Notes: generated by a model from the letters alone, not told the origin. 64,000 nt of DNA from Pollutimonas sp036675275 (GCA_036675275.1 JAKFFG010000008.1:124001-188000), one strand, 5' to 3'; shown: positions 9,541-18,350, numbered from the stretch's first letter. Numbers and translations: made by a program.

Positions 9541-9645
9541 GCTCCGGCAGGCCGCCGGCCCAAAAATAAATGCTGGATTGCTCCTTGCATAGGCCGCATA
9601 ATCCGTCCAGGTCCATAAAACGATTGCCACTGGAAAGGAGAGGTC

Positions 9646-10533
9646 ATGTCAAGATTGACAGCCAAGGATTTCGCGCCTGAATTGCTCCAGCTTTACGACT
9701 TTTATGCACACGGAAAAATCACCAAGAGGCAGTTCCTGGCGCAGTCAGCCAGGTACGCCGTGGGTGGCCTGACCGCTGCCGCGCTTCTCGCTTCAATGAG
9801 CCCGGACTATGCCTTGGCACAGCAAGTTTCTTTCACCGATCCGGACATCGTCGCGGAATACATCAGCTATCCTTCTCCCCAGGGGCACGGCCAGGTACGC
9901 GGCTATTTGGTCAAGCCAGCCAAGGCGGAAGGAAAATTGGCCGCCGTTGTGGTTGCTCACGAAAACCGGGGGCTTAATCCCTATATCGAAGATGTAGCGC
10001 GCCGGCTTGCGAAGGAAGGGTTCCTGGTGCTCGCGCCCGACGGCCTGAGTTCGAAAGGCGGCTATCCGGGCAACGACGACAAAGGGCGAGAACTTCAGCA
10101 ACAGGTCGACCCGGAAAAGCTGATGAACGATTTTTTTGCAGCAGTCGAGTTCATGACGGCGTATGACGGCGCATCGGGGAAAGTGGGTATTACCGGCTTC
10201 TGCTATGGCGGCGGCGTCGCCAATGCCGCGGCCGTCGCCTACCCCGAACTGGCTGCCGCAGTCCCGTTTTATGGTAGGCAGGCCAAGCCGGAAGATGTCC
10301 CAAGAATCAAAGCGCCCCTGTTGCTTCACTTCGCGGAGCACGATGCCCGTGTCAACGAAACCTGGCCCGCCTATGAAGCGGCCCTGAAGGAATACGATAA
10401 AACGTACGAGGCGTACATCTATGCCGGGGCGAATCATGGCTTCCACAATGATTCCACGCCACGCTACGACAAGGATGCTGCAGAGCTTGCCTGGCAACGC
10501 ACGGTGGACTGGTTCAAGCAATATCTGGCATGA
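9646..10533 (+). CDS. Dienelactone hydrolase family protein with N-terminal export-like segment (295 aa)
   Basis: Alpha/beta hydrolase of the dienelactone hydrolase (carboxymethylenebutenolidase) family. The Cys-Asp-His triad is visible: Cys186 in GFCYGGG, Asp233 in AEHDARVN, His264 in GANHGFHN. The first 60 residues are additional to the minimal enzyme and contain TKRQFLAQSAR followed by a hydrophobic run and YALAQ, resembling a Tat-type signal with KR in place of RR but placed about 27 residues in. A good AAGGAGAGG site precedes ATG 9646. Single gene between soxCD and the tcu region. True substrate unknown. Confidence 0.85.
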   Translation: MSRLTAKDFAPELLQLYDFYAHGKITKRQFLAQSARYAVGGLTAAALLASMSPDYALAQQVSFTDPDIVAEYISYPSPQGHGQVRGYLVKPAKAEGKLAAVVVAHENRGLNPYIEDVARRLAKEGFLVLAPDGLSSKGGYPGNDDKGRELQQQVDPEKLMNDFFAAVEFMTAYDGASGKVGITGFCYGGGVANAAAVAYPELAAAVPFYGRQAKPEDVPRIKAPLLLHFAEHDARVNETWPAYEAALKEYDKTYEAYIYAGANHGFHNDSTPRYDKDAAELAWQRTVDWFKQYLA

Positions 10534-10655
10534 CATTTACCGCAAGCCCGTTGCTGGTCGGGCTCCACGGACGATAGGCGAGCTCGCTTGGCCCGCAGTG
10601 GCTACAATCCCGACCATGAACACGCCATCAACCTTCTCGCCGGACACCCGCTAAC

Positions 10656-11579
10656 ATGGAATTGCGCCAGTTGCGATATTTTGTACGGGTGGTCGAGCTT
10701 GGCAGCATGGGCCGCGCCGCACAAGACCTCGGCGTCGTTACGTCGGCGCTCAGCCAGCAGATCAGCCGGCTGGAAAGCGAGCTCAGCACACGTCTTTTGC
10801 AACGCACCTCCACCGGAGTGGTGCCCACTGCCGCAGGCATGGCGTTGCGCCAGGAGGCTGAACTTGTGCTGCGGCATGCGGCCAGCGCGGTGCATGCCGC
10901 CCAGGCGGCCCGGCTCGCCGGACATGTCTCGATAGGTATGGCGCCCACTACCTCTTCTGTATTGGGGGTGCCCCTTTTACGCGCGATGCAGCGCCGTTAT
11001 CCCGACGTGCGCCTGCATCTGGTCGAGAGCCTGTCGGGCAATCTATCCCAGATGCTGGGCCGGCGCCAACTGGACCTTGCCGTGCTGTTTCATGCCGGCA
11101 GCCAGCAAGGTTGGACGGTCTTGCCTATATTGAGCGAGCAGTTGTTCGTCGTGACGCAGCCGGATCGGTACCCGCTGCCGGAAAATGGCGGACTCTCGCT
11201 TGAAGACATCGTTAGCCTGCCTTTGGTTCTGCCCACCGGGTCGCACGGATTGCGGGCGATTGTCGATGCGGCCTTCTTTCATTATGGCCATGAACCCAAT
11301 GTCGTGGCCGAGGTCGACGGCCTGTCCATGCTGATGGATATCGTCCACGCAGGCCTGGCCGCGACCATACAGCCCGGTGCGGCGGTGGTCCGCGCAAATG
11401 ACAGGCAATTGTTGCGCATTCCCTTGCTGCACGACAAGATGGTGCGGCGCAATCTGGTGGCAAGCCTGTCTGAAGACCAGTTGTCCCCAGCCGGTTTGGC
11501 TGCGCGCGTCGTGCTTATCGACGTCATGCGTGAGCTGGTTGCAGAAGGGCATTGGCCCGGGGCCGAACTTATAGTCTGA
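10656..11579 (+). CDS. LysR-family regulator, probable activator of tcuAB (307 aa)
   Basis: N-terminal winged HTH begins at residue 1 (ELRQLRYFVRVVELGSMGRAA) and is followed by a LysR effector-binding domain. It lies directly upstream of, and on the same strand as, the tcuA/tcuB-like genes, 108 bp from tcuA. In Salmonella the tricarballylate genes are controlled by the LysR protein TcuR, so this is the natural equivalent, although sequence alone cannot prove orthology. A perfect T-N11-A palindrome sits at 11589-11605, between this gene and tcuA. Confidence 0.88.
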   Translation: MELRQLRYFVRVVELGSMGRAAQDLGVVTSALSQQISRLESELSTRLLQRTSTGVVPTAAGMALRQEAELVLRHAASAVHAAQAARLAGHVSIGMAPTTSSVLGVPLLRAMQRRYPDVRLHLVESLSGNLSQMLGRRQLDLAVLFHAGSQQGWTVLPILSEQLFVVTQPDRYPLPENGGLSLEDIVSLPLVLPTGSHGLRAIVDAAFFHYGHEPNVVAEVDGLSMLMDIVHAGLAATIQPGAAVVRANDRQLLRIPLLHDKMVRRNLVASLSEDQLSPAGLAARVVLIDVMRELVAEGHWPGAELIV

Positions 11580-11588
11580 GGGCTTGGT

Positions 11589-11605
11589 GTTCACTATTTG
11601 TGAAC
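11589..11605. promoter_or_regulatory. LysR-type T-N11-A palindrome upstream of tcuA
   Basis: GTTCAC-TATTT-GTGAAC, a perfect 6-bp inverted repeat (9-bp arms with one mismatch) containing T11591-N11-A11603, the LysR-family consensus. It lies 10 bases after the lysR stop and 83 bases before the tcuA ATG, a standard activator position. Confidence 0.6.
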
Positions 11606-11619
11606 CCCTATGGCCGCCG

Positions 11620-11634
11620 ACCCCGTAGCGGGGT
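11620..11634. terminator. Short GC hairpin between lysR and tcuA
   Basis: ACCCCG-TAG-CGGGGT, a perfect 6-bp stem with a 3-base loop and no T-tract. It might attenuate read-through from lysR into tcuA. A 10-bp palindrome, CCATATATGG, follows at 11660-11669. Confidence 0.3.
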
Positions 11635-11687
11635 GGGGGAAAGGCGACTACAGTACCGTCCATATATGGCCTTACACGGATCGATCC

Positions 11688-13115
11688 ATGTTCGATGTAC
11701 TTGTAGTCGGGGGCGGTAACGCCGCCCTGTGCGCCGCCCTGTGTGCGCGCGAAGCAGGCGCCAGCGTCCTCGTTCTGGAGTCGTCGCCACGCGAATGGCG
11801 CGGCGGCAATTCGCAGCACACTCGAAATTTGCGCTGCATGCACGATGTGCCGCAGGATGTATTGATAGACGCCTATCCCGAGGAAGAATACTGGCGCGAT
11901 CTCCTGGCCGTTACCGGCGGGCAGACCAACGAAAAGCTGGCGCGCCTCGTCATTCGCGCCTCCTCGACCTGTCGGGGATGGATGCGCAAGCATGGCGTTC
12001 ACTTTCAGCCGCCGTTGTCGGGGGCGTTGCACGTGGCACGAACCAATGCCTTCTTCATGGGCGGAGGCAAGGCCCTGATCAACGCGTATTACCGAAGCGC
12101 CGAGGCGCTGGGCGTACAGATACGCTATGACTCACCTGTCGATTCGCTTGATATCCGTGACGGACGATTTATTGCGGCTTACACAAATGGTGAGCGCATT
12201 GAAGCGCGCGCCTGTGTACTGGCCGCCGGCGGCTTTGAATCGAACCGGGAATGGCTGCGCGAGGCCTGGGGTCAGAACGAGCGCGGTGAGTGGCCGGTGG
12301 ACAATTTCCTGATTCGCGGCACGCGATTCAATCAGGGCGTAGTCCTCAAGCATATGTTCGAAGAACACAAAGCGGACAAGATCGGAGACCCGACCCAGGC
12401 TCATATGGTGGCCATCGATGCGCGTGCGCCCTTGTACGACGGCGGCATCTGCACACGTATCGACTGTGTGTCGCTGGGTGTGGTGGTGAACCGCCAGGCC
12501 GAACGTTTCTACGACGAGGGCGAAGACTTCTGGCCCAAGCGCTATGCCATCTGGGGCCGGCTGTTGGCCAACCAGCCGGAGCAGACCGCGTACTCCATCA
12601 TCGACAGCAAAGCGGTGGGCCGCTTCATGCCACCGGTATTTCCGGGTGAGAAGGCTGAAAGCCTGCCGGAGCTTGCGGGCAAACTGGGCCTGGACGTTGA
12701 CGTATTCATGCAAACACTAAACAGCTACAACGCGGCCTGTAGGGTCGGAACTTTTGACCATACCAAACTGGATGACTGCCACACCGAAGGACTGTCACCC
12801 GCCAAGACACACTGGGCCTTGCCTTTGGACCGGCCGCCGTTCTACGGCTATGCGCTGCGGCCCGGCGTGACCTTTACGTATCAAGGGCTTCTGACCGACG
12901 AAACCGCTGCTGTGCGCTTTAACGACCAGCCTAGCGACAATCTGTATGTCGCGGGCGAAATGATGGCGGGTAATGTGCTGGGCAAGGGCTACACCGCAGG
13001 TATCGGAATGTCGATAGGCACGGCTTTTGGACGCATCGCCGGCGTCAATGCCGCCAAGGCAGCGTTGGGCGCCGAAAACATCGTTGCGCAGGAGGCCGAA
13101 AATGAAGCAGCTTGA
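11688..13115 (+). CDS. tcuA: FAD-dependent tricarballylate dehydrogenase TcuA-like (475 aa)
   Basis: Flavoprotein of the fumarate reductase/succinate dehydrogenase group. FAD-binding motif VVGGGNAALCAALCA at residues 5-19, and the C-terminal FAD block GEMMAGNVLGKGYTAG near residues 423-438. In the known Tcu system TcuA oxidises tricarballylate to cis-aconitate and TcuB re-oxidises its flavin. I moved the start to ATG 11688 because the FAD motif must be near the N-terminus and the upstream 26 codons lie in the operator region. It overlaps tcuB by 14 bp. A related dicarboxylate or tricarboxylate could be the real substrate. Confidence 0.87.
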   Translation: MFDVLVVGGGNAALCAALCAREAGASVLVLESSPREWRGGNSQHTRNLRCMHDVPQDVLIDAYPEEEYWRDLLAVTGGQTNEKLARLVIRASSTCRGWMRKHGVHFQPPLSGALHVARTNAFFMGGGKALINAYYRSAEALGVQIRYDSPVDSLDIRDGRFIAAYTNGERIEARACVLAAGGFESNREWLREAWGQNERGEWPVDNFLIRGTRFNQGVVLKHMFEEHKADKIGDPTQAHMVAIDARAPLYDGGICTRIDCVSLGVVVNRQAERFYDEGEDFWPKRYAIWGRLLANQPEQTAYSIIDSKAVGRFMPPVFPGEKAESLPELAGKLGLDVDVFMQTLNSYNAACRVGTFDHTKLDDCHTEGLSPAKTHWALPLDRPPFYGYALRPGVTFTYQGLLTDETAAVRFNDQPSDNLYVAGEMMAGNVLGKGYTAGIGMSIGTAFGRIAGVNAAKAALGAENIVAQEAENEAA

Positions 13116-14274
13116 AGCCTTGGCCAAAGATGCCCTGGATCTCGGCGGCGGCGCCATTTCGCTGACCGCCTCGGAAGCCGAAGCCGCAAGGCAGTTGCAG
13201 GTGTGCAATGCCTGCCGCTATTGCGAAGGCTTTTGCGCCATGTTCCCCGCCATGACACAACGGTTGATGTTCGAAAAGGCGGACGTCCATTACCTTGCAA
13301 ACCTGTGCCACAACTGCGGCGCATGTCTGCACGCATGCCAGTACGCGCCACCGCACGAATTTGCCATCAATGTGCCTCAGGTCATGGCGCAGGTCCGCGG
13401 GCAAACGTATAAGGACTACGCATGGCCGCCTGCACTGGGCAAGCTTTATGAGCGCAACGGCGTTGTACTGACGCTGGCGCTGGCTGCGGGCCTGGCGCTT
13501 TTCCTGGCGCTTGCCGTGGCCATGGGCGGCGGACTGTGGAACAGTGCCGTGGGCGGCAACTTCTACAACATCTTTCCACACAACCTGCTGGTCGGGCTGT
13601 TCGCGCCGGTATTCCTGTTTGCACTGCTGGCGCTGGGCATGGGCTTGCGGAGCTTCTTGCGTGATATCGGTCCTGCGACCAGCGGAGCGCCGGCGACTAC
13701 CCCGGCAGCGCTTGAAGCCACAGGCGCCGTACTGCAGCTGAAGTATCTGGACGGCGGCCACGGCGAAGGATGCAATAACGAGGACGATAAGTTCACTTTA
13801 TCGCGCAGGCGTTTTCACCACCTTACCTTTTACGGTTTCATGTTGTGCTTTGCCGCAACAAGCCTGGCTACCGTGTATCACTACGCCTTTGGGTGGCAGG
13901 CTCCCTACGATCTGCCCAGCCTGCCCAAGATACTGGGCGCCGTGGGTGGCGTGACGCTGATGATAGGTACCGCAGGGCTCTGGTTTCTGCATCGCAGGCG
14001 CCATCCGCTGCACGGCGATCTGGACCAGAAGCCGATGGACCTGGGCTTTATCGCGATGCTCTTCCTTATTAGTGCAAGCGGCCTTGCACTATGGCTGGGG
14101 CGCAGCACGCCTGCGATGGCCTTGTTGCTTTGCTTGCATCTGGGCGCAGTCATGGCCTTTTTCCTGACCATGCCTTACAGCAAGTTTGCGCATGGTTTCT
14201 TCCGCAGCGCCGCGCTCTTGCGTTACGCCGTGGAAAAACGACAACCCAAATCAGCACAGCCCGGCGCTGACTGA
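13102..14274 (+). CDS. tcuB: TcuB-like iron-sulfur membrane electron carrier (390 aa)
   Basis: Membrane partner that takes electrons from TcuA to the quinone pool. Two [4Fe-4S] ligand sets are visible: Cys35/38/41/45 (CNACRYCEGFC) and Cys69/72/75/79 (CHNCGACLHAC). Several hydrophobic membrane segments follow from about residue 115 (LTLALAAGLALFLALAV and others), with His residues able to ligate haem. Start ATG 13102 has GGAGG seven bases upstream and overlaps tcuA. The next gene, 27 bp on, is a Bug receptor in place of the major-facilitator carrier TcuC of Salmonella. Confidence 0.87.
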   Translation: MKQLEALAKDALDLGGGAISLTASEAEAARQLQVCNACRYCEGFCAMFPAMTQRLMFEKADVHYLANLCHNCGACLHACQYAPPHEFAINVPQVMAQVRGQTYKDYAWPPALGKLYERNGVVLTLALAAGLALFLALAVAMGGGLWNSAVGGNFYNIFPHNLLVGLFAPVFLFALLALGMGLRSFLRDIGPATSGAPATTPAALEATGAVLQLKYLDGGHGEGCNNEDDKFTLSRRRFHHLTFYGFMLCFAATSLATVYHYAFGWQAPYDLPSLPKILGAVGGVTLMIGTAGLWFLHRRRHPLHGDLDQKPMDLGFIAMLFLISASGLALWLGRSTPAMALLLCLHLGAVMAFFLTMPYSKFAHGFFRSAALLRYAVEKRQPKSAQPGAD

Positions 14275-14301
14275 AATACCTTTGAAGTACGGAGACTTTC
14301 C

Positions 14302-15273
14302 ATGAAAATCAATAAAATAATCCGCGGCCTGGTGCTGTCCGCAGGCGCCTTGATGGTGCCGGCAACTCATGCCGCCCAGGAATTGCCGGACCGGCCGATT
14401 TCCCTGGTCGTGGGCTTTGTGGCGGGCGGCGCGGCCGACACGTCGGCGCGCCTGATCGCAGAAAAGCTGGGACAAAACACCGGCCGCTCTATTGCCATCA
14501 TCAACAAGCCCGGCGCCGGCGGCAACATTGCCCACCAATACGTGTCCCAAGGGCCAAAAGACGGCAGCATGCTGCTGCTGGGCTCGGTTGGGCCATTGAC
14601 CATTTCGCCGCACCTGATGGACGTATCGTACGACCCCTTCAAAGATCTCGTGCCCATTTCAGGCGGCGTGAACTTCCCCAACGTGCTGGTGGTGCACAAG
14701 GCTGCAGGCGTCACGACGTTGAAGGAATTCATCGCGTTGGCCAAATCCGAACCGGAAAAGGTCGACTATGCATCCTCCGGTTTCGGGGCGGCTTCCCACC
14801 TGGCGGGCGAACTTCTGAATATGGAAGCTGGTGTGGACATGGTGCATGTGCCCTACAAGGGCGGCGCACAAGCCATGCAGGATTTGTTGGGCGAGCGTGT
14901 GACGTCGTACTTTTCCGCACCGCCCACCGCCATGCCATATGTCGAAGCGAACAGGCTTATCCCATTGGCCACGACCGGTCTGAAACGTCCAGCCTACCTG
15001 CCCGAAATCCCCACTGTTGCGGAATCGGGCTACCCAGGGTTCGAGGCCTTGAACTGGTACGCATTCGTCGCTCCGGGTGGAACGCCGGAAGCGATTCTTG
15101 ATCGTTGGAATGAGGAAATCGTGAAGGTTTTGAAAGACCCCGAAGTGGAAAAGAAGCTGACGGAGTTCGGCATGACGCCGCAGCCGACCACGCGTGAAGA
15201 ATTCACCGCTTTCATGAAGAAAGAGTCGGACAAGTGGGGCAAGATCATCAAGGAGCGCAACATCCAGAAGTAA
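14302..15273 (+). CDS. Bug/TctC-family periplasmic receptor of the tcu operon (323 aa)
   Basis: Tripartite tricarboxylate receptor family. Signal peptide residues 1-24 ending THA before AQELPDRP. The ligand loop is GFVAGGAADTSAR and the second block NKPGAGGNIAHQ, a slightly divergent version. Only 27 bp after tcuB, so cotranscribed. Because TcuAB oxidises a tricarboxylate, this is the receptor whose ligand can be guessed best: tricarballylate, citrate or a related acid. It needs a TctAB membrane pair from elsewhere; one is at 63375 onwards in this window. Confidence 0.9.
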   Translation: MKINKIIRGLVLSAGALMVPATHAAQELPDRPISLVVGFVAGGAADTSARLIAEKLGQNTGRSIAIINKPGAGGNIAHQYVSQGPKDGSMLLLGSVGPLTISPHLMDVSYDPFKDLVPISGGVNFPNVLVVHKAAGVTTLKEFIALAKSEPEKVDYASSGFGAASHLAGELLNMEAGVDMVHVPYKGGAQAMQDLLGERVTSYFSAPPTAMPYVEANRLIPLATTGLKRPAYLPEIPTVAESGYPGFEALNWYAFVAPGGTPEAILDRWNEEIVKVLKDPEVEKKLTEFGMTPQPTTREEFTAFMKKESDKWGKIIKERNIQK

Positions 15274-15282
15274 AGCGCTGTT

Positions 15283-15309
15283 CCGGCAGACCTGCAACAG
15301 GCCTGCCGG
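15283..15309. terminator. Long hairpin between the convergent Bug and MFS-side genes
   Basis: CCGGCAG-a-CCTG-caa-CAGG-c-CTGCCGG: 11 paired bases with one internal mismatch and a 3-base loop, nine bases after the Bug stop. A smaller stem (CTACT/AGTAG) follows. No strong T-run on either side, but the position between convergent genes fits a bidirectional 3' end. Confidence 0.5.
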
Positions 15310-15336
15310 CGCTACTGCTGAAAAGTAGTGTGCAGC

Positions 15337-15525
15337 TTAGAACCCGCACATCGACATGAAGTTCGCCCACTGCACTTGCATCTGTGGCGTAAGATACCCC
15401 ACGAAAGACAACGCCAAAACGGCGGTCAGTGCTAGCCAGCCGGCCACGCGCCTCAGTGTCGGGCGATGGGCCGGCTTTACCGAAGTTCCGGTACTGCTGG
15501 AATGGGTCGTGGGCATGTGCGTCAC
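15337..15525 (-). CDS. Small single-pass membrane protein (62 aa), unknown
   Basis: Begins with a Ser/Thr-rich polar tail, then one hydrophobic segment at about residues 28-44 (VAGWLALTAVLALSFVGY), and ends LTPQMQVQWANFMSMCGF. It starts 19 bases after the MFS stop on the same strand, so it is probably cotranscribed. The well-formed membrane segment and charged N-terminus argue that it is real. It may be an accessory peptide of the MFS carrier; no function can be assigned. Confidence 0.55.
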   Translation of the reverse strand: MTHMPTTHSSSTGTSVKPAHRPTLRRVAGWLALTAVLALSFVGYLTPQMQVQWANFMSMCGF

Positions 15526-15543
15526 CGTATCGGGAAGTTCGCG

Positions 15544-16752
15544 TCAGGCCGCTGCCGGGCTGGCGAGCGTTTGCTCCTTGATGGGCAGGCACAGCACCGC
15601 GGCAACGACGGCCAGCGCGATACCTGTCCACCACACCATTGTATAACCGCCCGTCGCCTGGTAGACATATCCGCCCATCCATACGCCGATGAAACTGCCG
15701 ACCTGGTGTCCGAGAAAGGCAATGCCCGACAAGGTGGCGGCATACCGGAAGCCGTAAATCTGTCCGATCAGGCCCTGGGTAAGCGGTACGGTACCCAGCC
15801 AGAACAGGCCCATCCACGCGGCGAATATATAAGCGACCCAGGGCGTCAGCGGGACGGCGAGCAGGAAGATGATGCCAAATGCCCGCAAAAAGTACACGGC
15901 CGCCAGCAGCGTCTTCTTGCTGTAGCGCCCGCCCAGCTTGCCGGCATAGATGCAACCGGCAACGTTGAACAGCCCGATGAGGGCGATAGCCGTGGCGCCA
16001 TGCGCGGCGGTCAAGCCGCCGTCGGCCAGATAGGCCGGCAGATGCAGCGTGATAAAGGCGGTGTGGAAGCCGCAAACGGCATAACTCCAGAACAGGAAAT
16101 GAAACGACGGATGGGCGAGCGCCTGGCGTACGGCGCTGCCCAGGCTATGCATGCCGACGCTGGAGTCCGGCCGGCCCTTGAGGAATGCCGCCAGAGGCAG
16201 GCCGGCTGCGACGAATATGGAAAGAACCCACAGGGCGCCCGTCCAGTCCATGGTGGAAATGAGCAGTTGTCCGGTCGGTACGATGGCGAACTGGCCCAGA
16301 GACCCGCCTGCGCTGGCTATGCCCATGGCCGTGCTGCGATAGGCGGGCGGTACGGCGCGCGCCACTACCGGCAGAATGACCGGGAACGTCGTGCCGGCCT
16401 GTCCCAGGCCGACCAGCACGCCCGCCGTCAGGTACAAGGACATCTCGTCGGTCGATAAACGCACGCCGACCATGCCCAGCACGTACAGCAGGGCTCCCAG
16501 CGCAATCGTGCGTCCCGCGCCGTAGCGGTCGGCCAGCATGCCCATGAAGATCGCGCCCACACCCCAGACGATGTTCTGAATGGCGAAGGCCAGTGAAAAG
16601 ACATCGCGCCCCCAGCCGTGTTCCAGGCCCATGGGTTGCATGAACAGGCCGAATGTGGCGCGGACCCCCAGGGACAGCAGCACAATGAAGGCACCAATAT
16701 AGAGCGTGCGCAAATAGGGTGGTTGTGTTGGGATAGACATGGAATTCGGCAT
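15544..16752 (-). CDS. Major facilitator superfamily transporter, monocarboxylate/oxalate-formate type (402 aa)
   Basis: Twelve hydrophobic segments are apparent. The MFS motif A, GMLADRYGAGR, is at residues 71-81 between helices 2 and 3. The N-terminal pattern (GVRATFGLFMQPM) and overall length resemble the monocarboxylate / oxalate-formate antiporter group, so a small organic acid is the expected cargo. ATG 16752 is used; ATG 16740 (four residues later) is equally possible since neither has a clear ribosome site. Its small downstream partner is at 15337-15525. It is convergent with the tcu operon, so a role in tricarboxylate transport is possible but not shown. Confidence 0.82.
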   Translation of the reverse strand: MPNSMSIPTQPPYLRTLYIGAFIVLLSLGVRATFGLFMQPMGLEHGWGRDVFSLAFAIQNIVWGVGAIFMGMLADRYGAGRTIALGALLYVLGMVGVRLSTDEMSLYLTAGVLVGLGQAGTTFPVILPVVARAVPPAYRSTAMGIASAGGSLGQFAIVPTGQLLISTMDWTGALWVLSIFVAAGLPLAAFLKGRPDSSVGMHSLGSAVRQALAHPSFHFLFWSYAVCGFHTAFITLHLPAYLADGGLTAAHGATAIALIGLFNVAGCIYAGKLGGRYSKKTLLAAVYFLRAFGIIFLLAVPLTPWVAYIFAAWMGLFWLGTVPLTQGLIGQIYGFRYAATLSGIAFLGHQVGSFIGVWMGGYVYQATGGYTMVWWTGIALAVVAAVLCLPIKEQTLASPAAA

Positions 16753-16862
16753 GGCGTCGCGTTGGCAGGATGGCGTCTTGCAGGCACGGCAATAGTAGCA
16801 CCGGCTGACACGCAGCATGCTGGAATTTTGCGACGTCCGTGCGTTCCGCTATCGCAGCAACA

Positions 16863-17084
16863 TCATTTGCTCGTTTTTCCCTTTCGTGGGTTGGAGTTAC
16901 CGTCATTCGAACCGGGTAGTGTTCCTGTACGAGCCGCCCGGTCCGCCTCTGCAGTACCGCGGTCAAAAGCGGTCGCCGTGCCGTGCCGCGCAGGCGGAGG
17001 ATGGTCCATGTCCGGACGCGGTTCGTCTTCATCGGACATATGTTTGGGGCGGGGCGCTTTCGCGTTAGGATCGGGTGTTGCCAT
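16863..17084 (-). CDS. Small hydrophilic disordered protein (73 aa), unknown
   Basis: A short, highly polar protein rich in Pro, Asp, Arg and Gly (SDEDEPRPDMDHPPPARHG) with no hydrophobic core, so probably disordered. I chose ATG 17084 because AAGGAGAGAAGG sits directly before it, which is also the main reason to believe the gene. Divergent from the unknown membrane protein at 17244. No function can be assigned. Confidence 0.5.
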   Translation of the reverse strand: MATPDPNAKAPRPKHMSDEDEPRPDMDHPPPARHGTATAFDRGTAEADRAARTGTLPGSNDGNSNPRKGKTSK

Positions 17085-17243
17085 CCTTCTCTCCTTGAGT
17101 GAGATTTGAACGTATCCAGCAACTCCCATTCCTGTTTTCGGGACAACGTGTCGACCCGGCCGTGATGGGGCCCGGCCCTTACGTACTTGATCATGGCTCT
17201 GCTACAGTAAACATTCCTGTCTGCACACTGCCGAGCCTCTTCT

Positions 17244-18350
17244 ATGAAAACGCTATTCGTGGCCATCCTGCTCGCGCTGCTTGGCGCACTGCTTATCACC
17301 AGCCTCTACAAGCCCAAGCCTCTGGAAGCTCAACTGTTGCATTTGCAGGTCGAACAAGCCATGCCTGAAGCAGCGGCCGAGCTGGCCGGCGAAGCTGCCG
17401 AAATCCAGGCCTTGTTTCTCGCGTATGCAGAAGATCCAGTCTTGCTTGCAAAGGCAAGACTGGCGTTACTGCGTTATCCCGATATGGCCCGGCCCATCTT
17501 TCTGATGCTCGGGGAAAGCCTGGATTTTCGGGAAGTGCTTCGGCGCTACGGAGAAGATGTCATCCTGCCCATTCATTTCTTCCTGACGCATGAGGTCTTC
17601 ACGCTGGAATTGATGCGCGGGTTAAGCGAGACGGCGCAGTCGGCACTAAGTACCGTGCGGCGCCTGTGGAATGGCGATGAACCGGCGCAAGCCGCTTCCA
17701 CCGGCGCTCTGACAATCGAAGAGCGCGGCAGGTATGCCGTTCAGTTCATCAAGGCGGAAGGCTACGATTTTCTTGGCCAGTTCGTGATCAGCCCCAAAGG
17801 GGAAGTGGGCTGGGTCCAGACGGAGCGCGTGCTTGAAGGCATCAATAGCTTCTTTGCCGGCGGCATCAAAGGGCTGGAAAGCAAGATACGTCGTGATGAG
17901 ACCGTCGCCGTGGGCGACGTGGGGTGGGCGGCGCTGGATGTCGCCATCGGCGTAAGCGCGCTCAAGGTGCTGCGCATGGGCCGGACCGCTGCCGTGGGCG
18001 GGCGGTCGCTAACGTTCTCCCAGCGCTCGGCGGCGCTCGGAGCGGGCTTGTGGCGTGGCAGCGCAATCGGCGCAAGGCTGGTGAAGTATGGCGCCCCGGC
18101 GGTGCTGGCCTATATTGCAATCGGCCACCCCAGCGTTATCAATTCCTTGCTAGGGTCAGCCGCTGAAAAGCTCGGCTTGCCGGTGAGGTTGGTGCAGGTG
18201 GTGGGCTGGACGCTGGTGTTGCTTCCCATCATGCTGCTGTTGCGCTTCATCCTTGGACCGCTGGCGTGGCTGATGGCAGGAATAGTGGGTTTGCTTCGCT
18301 GGTTCGACCGGTTCTTGCGGAGCCGAAAGCTGCGTACTGCAGCGGCATGA
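17244..18350 (+). CDS. Conserved-looking membrane protein of unknown function (368 aa)
   Basis: Not recognised. It starts with a membrane anchor or uncleaved signal (residues 3-20, LFVAILLALLGALLITSL), continues with a soluble, Leu/Ala/Glu-rich helical region to about residue 215, an Ala/Gly/Val segment with VAVGDVGWAALDVAIGVSALK, and ends with two or three membrane helices (about 285-350) and a basic tail RFLRSRKLR. It is monocistronic, convergent with the catalase gene. A cell-envelope role is all that can be inferred. Confidence 0.75.
   Translation: MKTLFVAILLALLGALLITSLYKPKPLEAQLLHLQVEQAMPEAAAELAGEAAEIQALFLAYAEDPVLLAKARLALLRYPDMARPIFLMLGESLDFREVLRRYGEDVILPIHFFLTHEVFTLELMRGLSETAQSALSTVRRLWNGDEPAQAASTGALTIEERGRYAVQFIKAEGYDFLGQFVISPKGEVGWVQTERVLEGINSFFAGGIKGLESKIRRDETVAVGDVGWAALDVAIGVSALKVLRMGRTAAVGGRSLTFSQRSAALGAGLWRGSAIGARLVKYGAPAVLAYIAIGHPSVINSLLGSAAEKLGLPVRLVQVVGWTLVLLPIMLLLRFILGPLAWLMAGIVGLLRWFDRFLRSRKLRTAAA

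Noticed and set aside
11043..12032. Long minus-strand frame (329 codons) across lysR and tcuA
   Set aside because: It lies opposite two well supported genes, has no domain signature and no ribosome site; a shadow frame.
15466..16458. Long plus-strand frame (330 codons) opposite the MFS gene
   Set aside because: Arg/Gly/Gln-rich low-complexity translation antisense to a clear transporter.
16145..17299. 384-codon minus-strand frame overlapping the MFS gene
   Set aside because: Out-of-frame reading of the transporter and of the small upstream gene; no motif, His/Arg-rich.
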